The translations under genes were made by a program, and so were the position numbers. From positions 1-17,123 of the forward strand of contig JBMOLJ010000025.1 in the NCBI GenBank assembly GCA_049324235.1: a stretch of DNA of 17,123 nt. The letters are read 5' to 3'. The notes beneath the pieces were generated by a model, which was given only the letters and a program-made list of their open reading frames with translations, made no database searches and was not told the DNA's origin. Below are positions 7,207 through 13,816 of the stretch, piece by piece. This DNA is from UBA1431 sp049324235 (lineage in GTDB: Bacteria; Bacillota; Clostridia; Christensenellales; UBA1431). How positions within the stretch are numbered: position 1 is the first letter of the stretch; the number at the start of each line of letters is the position of its first letter.

Positions 7207-7449
7207 TCATAGATTAAGCAAATCATCGGTGGTTACATCAAAAAAATGCGCAAAGGCTTTTAATTCTATATCAGTAATAAAACGTTTGCCGCACTCTATT
7301 TGCTGAATAGCATTCTTATTTAAGTCTATCCCTTTAAGCTGTATTTGATCAGCAAGAGCCCGTTGGGAGAGTTGCCTCTCTTTGCGTAATTCTGCAATGG
7401 TAATACCAGCTATATTTAAGGTTCCATCAGCATTTTTGTTTTTGAACAA
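7207..7449 (-). CDS. XRE-family repressor (single HTH domain)
   Basis: An 80-residue protein that is almost entirely one HTH_3 domain: TIAELRKERQLSQRALADQI forms the first helices, KNAIQQIECGKRFITDIELKA the rest, and AHFFDVTTDDLLNL the end. The start is TTG 7449-7447, supported by a perfect AGGAGG (complement of 7458-7463) 8 bases away. Known: such small Cro/C1-like proteins bind palindromes as dimers and control mobile-element genes. It is divergent from the small-gene operon starting at 7565, and the 12-bp palindrome at 7464-7496 lies between them and covers the ribosome binding site side of its own gene, so autorepression together with repression of the plus-strand operon is likely. The gene looks intact. 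Confidence 0.85.
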   Translation of the reverse strand: MFKNKNADGTLNIAGITIAELRKERQLSQRALADQIQLKGIDLNKNAIQQIECGKRFITDIELKAFAHFFDVTTDDLLNL

Positions 7450-7463
7450 AGTGAATTCCTCCT

Positions 7464-7512
7464 ATCATATTGACATTCACCGCTTGTCAATATGATGAGT
7501 ATATGCTAAAAT
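7464..7512 (+). promoter_or_regulatory. Divergent promoter region with perfect 12-bp palindromic operator
   Basis: atcatattgaca (7464-7475) and tgtcaatatgat (7485-7496) form a perfect inverted repeat with a 9-base spacer. A plus-strand promoter is TTGTCA (7484-7489), 17 bases, TAAAAT (7507-7512), with an extended TGC directly before the -10; its -35 lies in the right arm. On the minus strand TTGACA (7490-7485) is followed after 15 bases by TATGAT. A repressor on the dyad would cover promoter elements for both directions. The divergent XRE protein is the obvious ligand. Confidence 0.7.
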
Positions 7513-7564
7513 GGCAACAACGATGACCCGTAGTGAGTGTCAAATGATTAAGGGGTGAATCTAG

Positions 7565-7738
7565 TTGGACGATTATAAGATCATGTATTATGAGCTAGCA
7601 GCAAAAGTAGCTGATGCCGTGGAGCTGCTTGTATCGGCACAACAGCAAGGGGAGAGGCAGCTTGTCGAAAACAACGACCATCCCGAGTTGATTCTGCTAA
7701 GTGAGACACAAAAGGATGTGAATAAGGATGAAGATTAA
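7565..7738 (+). CDS. Small mobile-element protein, 57 residues
   Basis: TTG at 7565 preceded by AGGGG at 7551-7555 opens a 57-residue frame to the TAA at 7736-7738: MDDYKIMYYELAAKVADAVE, then a Gln-rich helix and an Asp/Glu/Lys-rich tail. It is predicted helical, acidic and cytosolic, with no membrane segment. It is the first gene after the operator-controlled promoter and overlaps the next gene by 11 bases, which supports it as real despite its size. I do not recognise a function; small helical ORFs like this are frequent before regulator and recombinase genes in clostridial elements. It may be co-translated with its neighbour. Confidence 0.65.
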   Translation: MDDYKIMYYELAAKVADAVELLVSAQQQGERQLVENNDHPELILLSETQKDVNKDED

Positions 7739-8057
7739 AACCGGCGCGTATAACATGGACACCGGAACTGTGGATGTCGTTTGTGAGGATGGCAAGCAAA
7801 TATCTATTTTATGTAATCGGATTGAAGAAACGCTTCCATTGCTCCTTGCCATGAGGACCGAGTATTCAAGACTGATTTATGAAGAACCAATCCAGTTTGC
7901 CGAATTAGTATTAACAGACAACCTACAGCCCTATCTTAGGGAATACCAGCAATCATATCGTGAGCAGGAAAGAGACTTGCGCAAGCAACTTGAAAAGTAT
8001 TATCCGGCTGAAACAGCGCGAGAAATTGCACGGGAGTTTATGACGCATGATAGTTAA
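7728..8057 (+). CDS. Conserved hypothetical mobile-element protein (DUF6061-like)
   Basis: A 109-residue protein, ATG 7728 within the end of the upstream gene, TAA at 8055-8057. The N-terminus (MKIKTGAYNMDTGTVDVVCE, then DGKQISILCNRIEE) is a beta-rich stretch that I associate from memory with the DUF6061 family of clostridial mobile elements; the second half (SYREQERDLRKQLEKYYPAE) is a charged helix. No catalytic motif or membrane segment is visible. The 11-base overlap suggests translational coupling to the 57-residue protein. Possible roles such as control or DNA-transfer accessory are guesses. The family name should be treated as tentative. Confidence 0.65.
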   Translation: MKIKTGAYNMDTGTVDVVCEDGKQISILCNRIEETLPLLLAMRTEYSRLIYEEPIQFAELVLTDNLQPYLREYQQSYREQERDLRKQLEKYYPAETAREIAREFMTHDS

Positions 8058-8071
8058 ATCCAAAAAAGATT

Positions 8072-8103
8072 TTGACTAATTCTTTAAAAGGGTTGGATAT
8101 AAT
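8072..8103 (+). promoter_or_regulatory. Promoter for the regulator-recombinase operon (imperfect spacing)
   Basis: A perfect -10 TATAAT at 8098-8103 lies just upstream of the palindrome at 8105-8139. The best -35, TTGACT at 8072-8077, is 20 bases away, longer than ideal, which fits a weak or activator-dependent promoter. Transcription would begin around 8110, inside the palindrome. Confidence 0.5.
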
Positions 8104-8104
8104 T

Positions 8105-8139
8105 CCTAAATAGATTAGAATGGAGTTAATCTATTTAGG
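8105..8139 (+). promoter_or_regulatory. 13-bp perfect palindrome overlapping the ribosome binding site
   Basis: cctaaatagatta (8105-8117) and taatctatttagg (8127-8139) are perfect inverted arms with a 9-base spacer, directly after the TATAAT. As DNA it has the size of an XRE dimer operator. As RNA the right arm would pair away part of the AGGAGAG ribosome binding site (8137-8143) of the regulator at 8151. Either would tightly limit regulator and recombinase expression. Confidence 0.65.
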
Positions 8140-8150
8140 AGAGAAAGAAT

Positions 8151-8519
8151 ATGAATGTAGTTAGCAGCAGACTAAAATTATTGCGGGAAAGTATCAACGC
8201 TTCTCAAAGCACTATTGCGGGGATGGTTGGCCTGACGCAATCCAGTATCAACCGGTATGAAAACGGGCAAGCCGAAGCGCCTTACAAAGTACTCTTATGG
8301 TACGCCGACTATTTTAACGTCTCAATGGATTATATCTTTGGACGCACTGACCAGCCGCAAGGAAAGCTCTACGATTACCAGCCGAAAAAGATAAAAGAAA
8401 AGATGGCTAATAAGCAGGATTGGAATGCGTTTGTGGAGGCTTGCTTCGAGCCTGGTTCACCTATGAACGCCAAACTTAAAGAAATGATCATCAAAATGGC
8501 GGGAGACGTTCAAGAATGA
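8151..8519 (+). CDS. XRE-family regulator upstream of the recombinase
   Basis: A 122-residue protein, ATG 8151 with AGGAGAG at 8137-8143. An HTH_3 domain spans about residues 5-63 (SRLKLLRESINASQSTIAGM, then TQSSINRYENGQAEAPYKVL, ending YFNVSMDYIFGRTD). The tail of about 55 residues (DWNAFVEACFEPGSPMNAKL region) is helical and may dimerise. Known: such regulators couple excision to signals in mobile elements. Its ATGA overlap with the serine recombinase (stop 8517-8519, start 8516) makes the two translationally coupled. The 13-bp palindrome just upstream is probably its own binding site, giving autoregulation. The gene is intact. Confidence 0.85.
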   Translation: MNVVSSRLKLLRESINASQSTIAGMVGLTQSSINRYENGQAEAPYKVLLWYADYFNVSMDYIFGRTDQPQGKLYDYQPKKIKEKMANKQDWNAFVEACFEPGSPMNAKLKEMIIKMAGDVQE

Positions 8520-10062
8520 ACGCCGTCATATATGCCCGCTATTCAAGCGATAACCAAAGAGAAGAATTCATAGAAGGCCAGCTTCGGGAGTGTAATGAAT
8601 ACGCTGACCGTTATGGTCTTACGGTGATCGGTACCTACATCGACCGCGCCCTTTCTGCGAAAACAGACGACAGGCCGGAGTTTCAGCGCATGATTAGAGA
8701 CAGCGCCAAGCGGCTGTTTGAAGTGGTGCTGGTTTGGAAGCTGGACCGATTTGCCCGCAGCCGTACCGATTCTGCCATGAACAAGTTTATCCTGAAGAAG
8801 AACGGTGTGCGTGTCATATCTGCCAAGGAGAATATATCGGACGGGCCTGAAGGAATTATTCTGGAAGCGATGCTGGAAGGATATGCGGAATACTACTCCG
8901 CGGAACTGTCTGAGAAGATAATACGGGGCTTAACGGAGAATGCTTTGAAAGGGAAATATAACGGCGGCGGTCTGCCGCTGGGGTATACGACCGACAGTGC
9001 GCAGCATTTTCAAATAGACCCTCTGACCGCCCCTATTGTTCAGGAGATTTTCACCCGCTATGCGGACGGAGAAACCGTTAAGGATATTACGTATTCACTC
9101 AATGCTCGCGGTTTGGTATCCAGCAGGGGTGCCGCGTTTAATAAGAATAGTCTGCACGATATGCTAAAAAACCGAAAGTACATTGGCGAGTACAGATACA
9201 GGGATATTGTTCATCCTGACGTGATACCGTCTATCATTTCTAAGGAGTTGTTTACATTGGTACAAAAACGCCTGGAAAAGAACAAGAAAGCGCCCGCGAA
9301 GAAAAAGGCAATAGTAGAATATTTGCTGACCACAAAGCTGTTCTGCGGAAAATGTGGTGCTTTTATGGTGGGTGAAAGCGGAAGAAGCAAGACAGGGTGG
9401 ATGTATCACTACTACAAATGCGCCAAAGCCAAACGGGAAAAAGTCTGTGATAAAAAGCCCATCAAAAAGGACTTTATTGAAAGGCTGGTAGTGTCGGAAA
9501 CCAAGCGCATTGTGTTCCAGGACGATATGATAAACTGGCTAGCGGATGCCATAGTAGAATATCAAAAGAAATTACTTTACCTCGTCTGCAGCAGCAGCTC
9601 AAGGAAACGGAAAAAGGCATTGAGAATATGCTTAACGCCATACAGCAGGGCATTATAACCTCTTCTACAAAACAGCGGCTTGACGAATTGGAAGGCCGTA
9701 AAGAGGAACTGGAAATCTGCATTGCACAGGAGCAGATGGAAAAACCAGTGCTAACTAAAGAGCAGATTGTATTCTGGATAAGCCGGTTCAAAGACGGGGA
9801 TATTGACGACGTGCGGTATCAGCGAAGCATCATTGATATATTCGTGAATTCGGTGTATGTCTACGATGACAAGATGATTCTGATGTATAACTACAAAGAT
9901 GGCGCAAAGACCATTACCTTCGACGATATTGAGCGTTCGGATTTAGTGAGTTGCACTCCACCACGAAGGTACTCAGTGGATAATACAAATCCACTGAGTA
10001 CCTTTTTATTTTGCCTATCAGGAAGGCTCGTAATACAAGGGAAATGCGAGACAAGGGGGTGA
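8516..10062 (+). pseudogene. Large serine recombinase (integrase), broken by a one-base deletion
   Basis: The frame from ATG 8516 starts with the catalytic signature YARYSSDNQ (Ser10 nucleophile) and contains WKLDRFARS, then a Recombinase domain (GGGLPLGYTTD to NRKYIGEYRYRD) and a zinc ribbon (FCGKCGAF, later YYKCAK and VC). At the AAAA run 9564-9567 it slips out of frame and ends at 9656-9658. Adding one A restores EYQKEITLPRLQQQLKETEK and joins it to the frame ending at 10060-10062, giving about 515 residues, normal for the family. The region just after the break is the coiled-coil and C-terminal part needed for directional integration. Known: these enzymes integrate and excise elements between attP and attB. 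Damage is either a true deletion or a homopolymer sequencing error. The last 30 or so residues read through a terminator and are probably not native. Confidence 0.85.
9966..10010 (+). terminator. Rho-independent terminator at the recombinase 3' end
   Basis: aaggtactcagtgga (9966-9980) pairs perfectly with tccactgagtacctt (9990-10004) around a 9-base loop, followed by TTTTTATTTT (10003-10012). This is a textbook terminator. It lies inside the open frame of the recombinase, suggesting that the native stop codon was near 9960 and has been lost, or that the frame continues only by chance. Confidence 0.85.
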
Positions 10063-10088
10063 AAATGCCCGTCCTGTCTCGCTTTTTT
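10046..10088 (+). terminator. Second Rho-independent terminator
   Basis: gcgagaca (10046-10053) pairs with tgtctcgc (10075-10082), with further G-C pairing inside, followed by six T (10083-10088). It backs up the terminator about 40 bases upstream, so transcription from the element should not reach the downstream genes. Confidence 0.75.
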
Positions 10089-10231
10089 AGTTGTTCGCAT
10101 TGGCTTGCCTACGAAAAACTCCAACGGAATTTTTCACCCCCTTGAACGCTTGCAGAGGCAAAATTAAAAAGTACAAGCAAAATTATAAGGTTCAAAATCT
10201 TTAGGCTACTCTACTTTAAATCATATGTTGC
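10089..10231. other. AT-rich gap at the right side of the element
   Basis: No gene is seen. The segment contains ttttcaccccctt (10131-10143), the exact complement of 10053-10065, and two copies of gcaaaatta about 19 bases apart near 10155-10185. It probably holds the right end of the mobile element, but no attachment core can be matched to the left side. Confidence 0.4.
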
Positions 10232-10813
10232 ATCATTGAGATGATTCTGAAGATTGTCAAGGCCATCATCGACATGATTCCACAGATTGTGAAGGCCATC
10301 ATCGACAATCTGCCGCTGATCATTGAGGCAGGTATTGAGATTGTCTGGGCGCTGATCAAAGGAATCGGCGAGGCTGCTTGGAACCTGATCAAAGCCGCCG
10401 GAGATTTGGCGTGGAATTTCATCAAGGGTATATGGGAAGGTATCAAATCGGCAGCGGACTGGCGATGGCAGAAGATATCCGGGTTCTTCAACGGCATCGT
10501 AGACGGTGTTAAAAACCTGCTGGGTATTCACTCACCCTCAGTCGTGTTTGCGGGTATCGGCAAGAACATGGGCCATGGACTCGCGGAAGGTATTACGGGA
10601 AGCGTATCGCTGGTCGACCGTGCGATGGACAGACTCAATGCCGCAGTCGACGGTGCGAAAGCAGATATCGCAATTGGCAGACAATTTGTAGGCAACACGC
10701 CTGTTGCCGCTGGGAACAACGTAACTCTGAACATTCAAACAGCTTCGCTTGACGAAGGCCAAATCGCCATGTTGGTGAATGTGGTCAACCGCAGGCGGGG
10801 CCTGGCGTATTGA
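10232..10813 (+). pseudogene. Phage tail tape measure protein, C-terminal remnant
   Basis: About 193 residues ending at TGA 10811-10813. The start of the fragment is a run of degenerate hydrophobic helical repeats (MILKIVKAIID, MIPQIVKAIID, NLPLIIEAGIE), then WNFIKGIWEGIKSAADW and the signature LLGIHSPSVVFAGIGKNMGH followed by a Gly-rich region, typical of the C-terminal end of tape measure proteins of siphovirus-like phages. Whole proteins of this kind are usually 600 or more residues. Upstream the frame meets a stop near 10217, and no ribosome binding site precedes the ATG at 10241. The tail genes that normally follow are absent; a host-type promoter starts 12 bases after the stop. This is a stranded prophage scrap, or the gene into which the adjacent element inserted. 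Confidence 0.75.
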
Positions 10814-10825
10814 GACTAAAAATAA

Positions 10826-10854
10826 TTGAATAAGTGTAGTTGCAGCGATATAAT
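10826..10854 (+). promoter_or_regulatory. Near-consensus sigma-A promoter of the FecR-domain gene
   Basis: TTGAAT (10826-10831), 17 bases, TATAAT (10849-10854). Transcription would start about 10861, leaving a leader of about 30 bases before the ATG at 10891. This placement excludes the in-frame ATG at 10840 as the start of the gene. Confidence 0.8.
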
Positions 10855-10890
10855 AATAATACCCAAAATCCGCTTATATCGGAGGCGCAT

Positions 10891-12327
10891 ATGAAAAAAA
10901 TATTTATATATATATTAGTTTCGTTGCTTGTTCTGATTAGCGCAAATCAGGCTTTTGCGGCGTCGGGGTTTTCATTGGCACAGGGAGAAATAAGCGGAAA
11001 TTATCTGAATGACGCATTGTTCGGCGAGTGCTTTAGGAATCTGAAAATTGACGCTGTGTTTTCCGAGAAAGATCAAATGTACCATTTATCCGGGGAAGCC
11101 ACGATTAACTCGGCCGTATATGAAATGCCATTTGGTAAAGATGGGCCGTTTGTGGGCTCAGACACAGGCACGTTAAAAATATGGGGGTCATACGACCCAG
11201 CTACTGGTGGATTTGGCGGCGCTATAGATTATACAGCATATTTCAACGGGTCAAGAAAAAATGAGAACCTGACGAACTATATTCTTGTTTCGATTGGCGC
11301 TAATTATTCAGGTTATGCGAGTCCTGGGGATGGTAGTGTTACGTTGACATTTGACGGAAAAGGCGGTTCTAATAATGAATCCGTTTCTTTTACAGTCGCG
11401 TTTGCGGTGCAGGGTGTATTGCCATTCACGGAAGTTGTCACAACAAAGCTCAAGGATTCAGGTGCAGCGTTCAGCGACCTGTCCGGCCAGGTAGAGGTGT
11501 TGATCCCGACCGGGTATGACGCAAATGGCGAGCCGGAGTGGGATGAGGAAGCATGGACTTTCGCCAAGCTGGATATGCCGCTTCCGGAAGGAACAAGAAT
11601 CAAAACAAGCGATAGAAGCTCGGTTATTTTGTCTTTCGCTGATATGACTACATTCGTCATGAAACCGGAATCTGAAATCGTGCTGTCAAAACCGGAGGCT
11701 GGGGCGGGTCCATTTAGACTTTTAATTGGTAACCTATGGGTAAATATGAAAAAGGGAATCATAGACGGTACCATGGATATCGAGATGTCTCAAGCAGCTT
11801 CCGGCATCAAGGGCACAACATTCGTGTTGGAGGACGACGGCGAAACCTCTACCTTAAAGGTGATCGAAGGAACGGTGGAATTCACGTCCAAGGCCACCGG
11901 CAAATCAGTGATTGTAAAGGGCGGCGAATCGACGAGTGCGACAAAGGACGGATTGGGCGATATAAAGACGTTCGACGCAAACGCGGAGATGGCGGACTGG
12001 GCTGAATATGGGGCAAAAATGCCCACAGAAGGATTTCCGCTTTGGGCCATTGTTGCGATAGGTGGAGGCTCGCTGCTTGTGATGGGCATTATACTTGTTG
12101 TCATTATGTTTAATAAGAAAAAGCGTAAAAATATCCGTGTTTCTGGAATGTCACCAGCGTATGCGCAAAGTCCACTACAAACCGATCCAGGAGTATATCC
12201 GCCTAATCAAGTTGAACAGACTACCAGCGGATCACAGCCGATCCATCCCTCGTCTTGCGCACAATGCGGTTCACGGATGGAGCCAAACGCGGCTTTCTGT
12301 CCATCTTGCGGTAAAAAAGCGAACTGA
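10891..12327 (+). CDS. Exported FecR-domain protein with transmembrane helix and cytoplasmic zinc ribbon
   Basis: A 478-residue protein; ATG 10891 has GGAGG at 10881-10885 and lies downstream of the promoter. Residues 1-26 are a Sec signal peptide (ISANQAFAASG cleavage region). Residues about 27-180 are a Gly/Asn-rich beta region I do not recognise. A FecR domain spans about 230-355 (LPEGTRIKTSDRSSVILSF, then GIKGTTFVLEDDGETSTLKV and EGTVEFTSKATGKSVIVKGG). A hydrophobic helix (about 383-408) is followed by KKKRK and a zinc ribbon with Cys456, Cys459, Cys470 and Cys473. The predicted topology is outside sensor or scaffold domain, one membrane span, and metal-binding tail inside. Classical FecR proteins place an anti-sigma domain inside at the N-terminus; here the inside part is C-terminal. 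It may be a surface signal transducer or a wall-bound scaffold. No operon partner is seen. Confidence 0.8.
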   Translation: MKKIFIYILVSLLVLISANQAFAASGFSLAQGEISGNYLNDALFGECFRNLKIDAVFSEKDQMYHLSGEATINSAVYEMPFGKDGPFVGSDTGTLKIWGSYDPATGGFGGAIDYTAYFNGSRKNENLTNYILVSIGANYSGYASPGDGSVTLTFDGKGGSNNESVSFTVAFAVQGVLPFTEVVTTKLKDSGAAFSDLSGQVEVLIPTGYDANGEPEWDEEAWTFAKLDMPLPEGTRIKTSDRSSVILSFADMTTFVMKPESEIVLSKPEAGAGPFRLLIGNLWVNMKKGIIDGTMDIEMSQAASGIKGTTFVLEDDGETSTLKVIEGTVEFTSKATGKSVIVKGGESTSATKDGLGDIKTFDANAEMADWAEYGAKMPTEGFPLWAIVAIGGGSLLVMGIILVVIMFNKKKRKNIRVSGMSPAYAQSPLQTDPGVYPPNQVEQTTSGSQPIHPSSCAQCGSRMEPNAAFCPSCGKKAN

Positions 12328-12614
12328 GCTTTCAATACGCGAGGGATTATCTAACAATTGAATGTACGATTCGTTGAGAATGTCATAACCATACCCGACA
12401 AACGTTGCGTTGGCCGGCGTACTCCCAAGCATGTCCTCGGAAGCAACATTATTCAAGTTGGCATACGATGTGCTTTGGGTCTGGGTGGGAGATATCTCTG
12501 TCTGGGCAAGGCTCGTTCCTGCGATGGTGTTCCTTGCGTCGTTGCCTGGCTGCACGCTGTCAATAACAGCAATAGCGACAGGGTAATCGTAGCAGCGATC
12601 CTCTTTTTCAACAC
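12271..12614 (-). pseudogene. Frameshifted, truncated lipoprotein
   Basis: On the minus strand GTG 12614 or TTG 12611, with AGGAGG at 12625-12620, starts LKKRIAATITLSLLLLLTAC, a clear lipoprotein signal with the LTAC lipobox. The frame then turns into low-quality Pro/Arg-rich residues and stops at 12453. A second minus frame overlapping at about 12553 carries on in a more protein-like way (SLAQTEISPTQTQSTSYANL, then NVASEDMLGSTPANATFVGY and GYDILNESYIQLLDN) to about 12330, and then runs into the antisense of the FecR-domain gene before stopping at 12271. The parsimonious reading is a lipoprotein with a Ser/Thr/Gln-rich linker that acquired a frameshift between about 12500 and 12550 and lost its C-terminus. 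The GYGYD stretch recalls the start of MACPF-like domains, but this is too short to assign. Confidence 0.5.
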
Positions 12615-12625
12615 TTCAGCCTCCT

Positions 12626-12977
12626 TATGTATACTACTTCGCAATTTGTTTGCATATACAAGCATATCAACCATTGTTGCTGCGCTTAAACTACATAAGA
12701 ATAAACTGTCCGCAATGCATACCACCAGATATGCTTTTACGCCTGGTTCCTGCTTGCTCCGCAAGGCGTAACTGCCAAATTGCCGAATCAACGGAGAACA
12801 ACGGAGGACAAGCCATAATTTTTTTTATTTTTGCAGGATTTTGCAATTATTTGTAGAATTACTGTTTGTTATCTGTTGCAGCTTCTGGCACGGCATACCC
12901 GCTTCAATAATTGGTTATTCATATTTGTGCATATACGTTGATAATAACTGCAAAAACTATGTAAGGGCGGATCGCAT
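12626..12977. other. Gap between the lipoprotein remnant and the L,D-transpeptidase gene
   Basis: About 350 bases with no believable gene; the open frames present lack ribosome binding sites and protein-like composition. The region is AT-rich with T-runs at about 12820-12835, which could end transcription coming from the left. It must hold the promoter of the transpeptidase gene, but I find no pair of -35/-10 boxes with good spacing (TTGATA 12938-12943 with TATGTA 12958-12963 is only 14 apart). A sigma factor other than sigma-A is possible. Confidence 0.4.
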
Positions 12978-13811
12978 GTGAAACCAAGAGTGTTCTTGAT
13001 ATACATACTTGCAATCATTTGTATTGCCGTTTTTGCCGGCTGTAATACGCGGATGACGGGCACGTCCCTTCATAATACGCAGCCGATTTCTCCTACGGCT
13101 ACCTTGGACCCAACGCCGTTTCCCTCGCCCTCGCCCACGCCCGTACCAACCCCAACGCCTTTTTATAAGCTTGCCCCCACGACGGTGATGAGCTTTGAGG
13201 AGTTGGTCGGGGACAACGGAGATTATTCCGATCCGCCACCGCCTCCTGTGACCGGTACGTATAAAGTCGTCGTGAACATTTACCACCAGTTCATTACGGT
13301 GTTCAAAAAGGATACCGCGGGTAATTTCACCGTACCGGTGCGGTATATGGTTTGCTCCAGCGGTAGCTGGAAAAACCCGACGCCCACCGGCAAATTCAGG
13401 ATGGGGGCGGACCGCAAGCGCTTCTCCTGTTTTACGAAATATAAGGTATACGGGCAGTACTGGAGCCAGGTTACGGGCAGCATCTATTTCCATTCGCTGC
13501 TTTATTCGGCCAGAAACGCCAGATACTATACCTCATCCTCTTACCGGATGCTGGGAAAACGCGCCTCCCACGGCTGCATACGCCTGCTGGTGCCCGACGC
13601 ACGCTGGATATATTACAATATCGCAGCGGGTACGGAAATTGAGATCGTTTATGGTAGCAAGAATGACAAGCAGGCAAAGGCCATCAAGGAAATGCTTGTG
13701 CGCGCGCCGCTCCCTAAAGCGCGGCCGAATCTGAAGCCGGGGAGCTTTGCCGTTACGGAAGCCTGGCCGGGCTACACAGGCGAGGTCGCGGTGGCCGCAA
13801 TAAAGGAATAG
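12978..13811 (+). CDS. L,D-transpeptidase lipoprotein (YkuD domain)
   Basis: A 277-residue protein from GTG 12978 with AAGGGCGG at about 12963-12970; the overlapping ATG at 12976 is out of frame. Residues 1-22 form a lipoprotein signal ending FAGC (Cys22). Residues about 40-62 are a Pro/Thr/Ser-rich wall-spanning linker, with a second PPPPP run near 87. The YkuD domain spans about 92-227 (TYKVVVNIYHQFITVFKK, then SGSWKNPTPTGKFRMG) and ends with the catalytic SHGCIRL motif (His198, Cys200). Known: these enzymes make 3-3 peptidoglycan crosslinks on the outer face of the membrane, or attach proteins, using Cys acyl-enzyme chemistry and resist most penicillins. A 50-residue tail follows the domain. 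The gene converges on the LysE gene with only 5 bases between stops and no terminator hairpin there. Confidence 0.9.
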   Translation: MKPRVFLIYILAIICIAVFAGCNTRMTGTSLHNTQPISPTATLDPTPFPSPSPTPVPTPTPFYKLAPTTVMSFEELVGDNGDYSDPPPPPVTGTYKVVVNIYHQFITVFKKDTAGNFTVPVRYMVCSSGSWKNPTPTGKFRMGADRKRFSCFTKYKVYGQYWSQVTGSIYFHSLLYSARNARYYTSSSYRMLGKRASHGCIRLLVPDARWIYYNIAAGTEIEIVYGSKNDKQAKAIKEMLVRAPLPKARPNLKPGSFAVTEAWPGYTGEVAVAAIKE

Positions 13812-13816
13812 TCTCT

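Larger units (their letters stand above)
5053..10230. mobile_element. Degraded integrative mobilizable element (serine recombinase, MobV relaxase)
   Basis: The stretch between the dehydrogenase operon and the phage tape measure remnant holds a MobV-type relaxase, a small relaxase-linked gene, three XRE regulators, two small conserved ORFs and a large serine recombinase, the usual cargo of clostridial mobilizable elements. The ends are approximate: the left is placed at the 14-bp inverted repeat 5053-5082 and the right before 10232, where the tape measure reading begins. No attachment-site pair is visible. At least four genes are damaged (two single-base indels and two 5' truncations), so the element is probably no longer able to move by itself. 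Confidence 0.8.

Noticed and set aside
9540..9660. Programmed -1 frameshifting in the recombinase
   Set aside because: The site (tatcaaaagaaa) lacks a proper X XXY YYZ slippery heptamer and no downstream stem is obvious; a one-A deletion is simpler.
10840..10890. Start of the FecR-domain gene at ATG 10840
   Set aside because: This ATG lies upstream of the -10 box (10849-10854) of the promoter, has no ribosome binding site and would put 17 polar residues before a good signal peptide.
12957..13493. Minus-strand frame of 178 codons inside the L,D-transpeptidase gene
   Set aside because: Its Arg/Gly-rich composition is an antisense artefact of the Pro/Thr linker, and the plus strand carries a complete, motif-proven enzyme.
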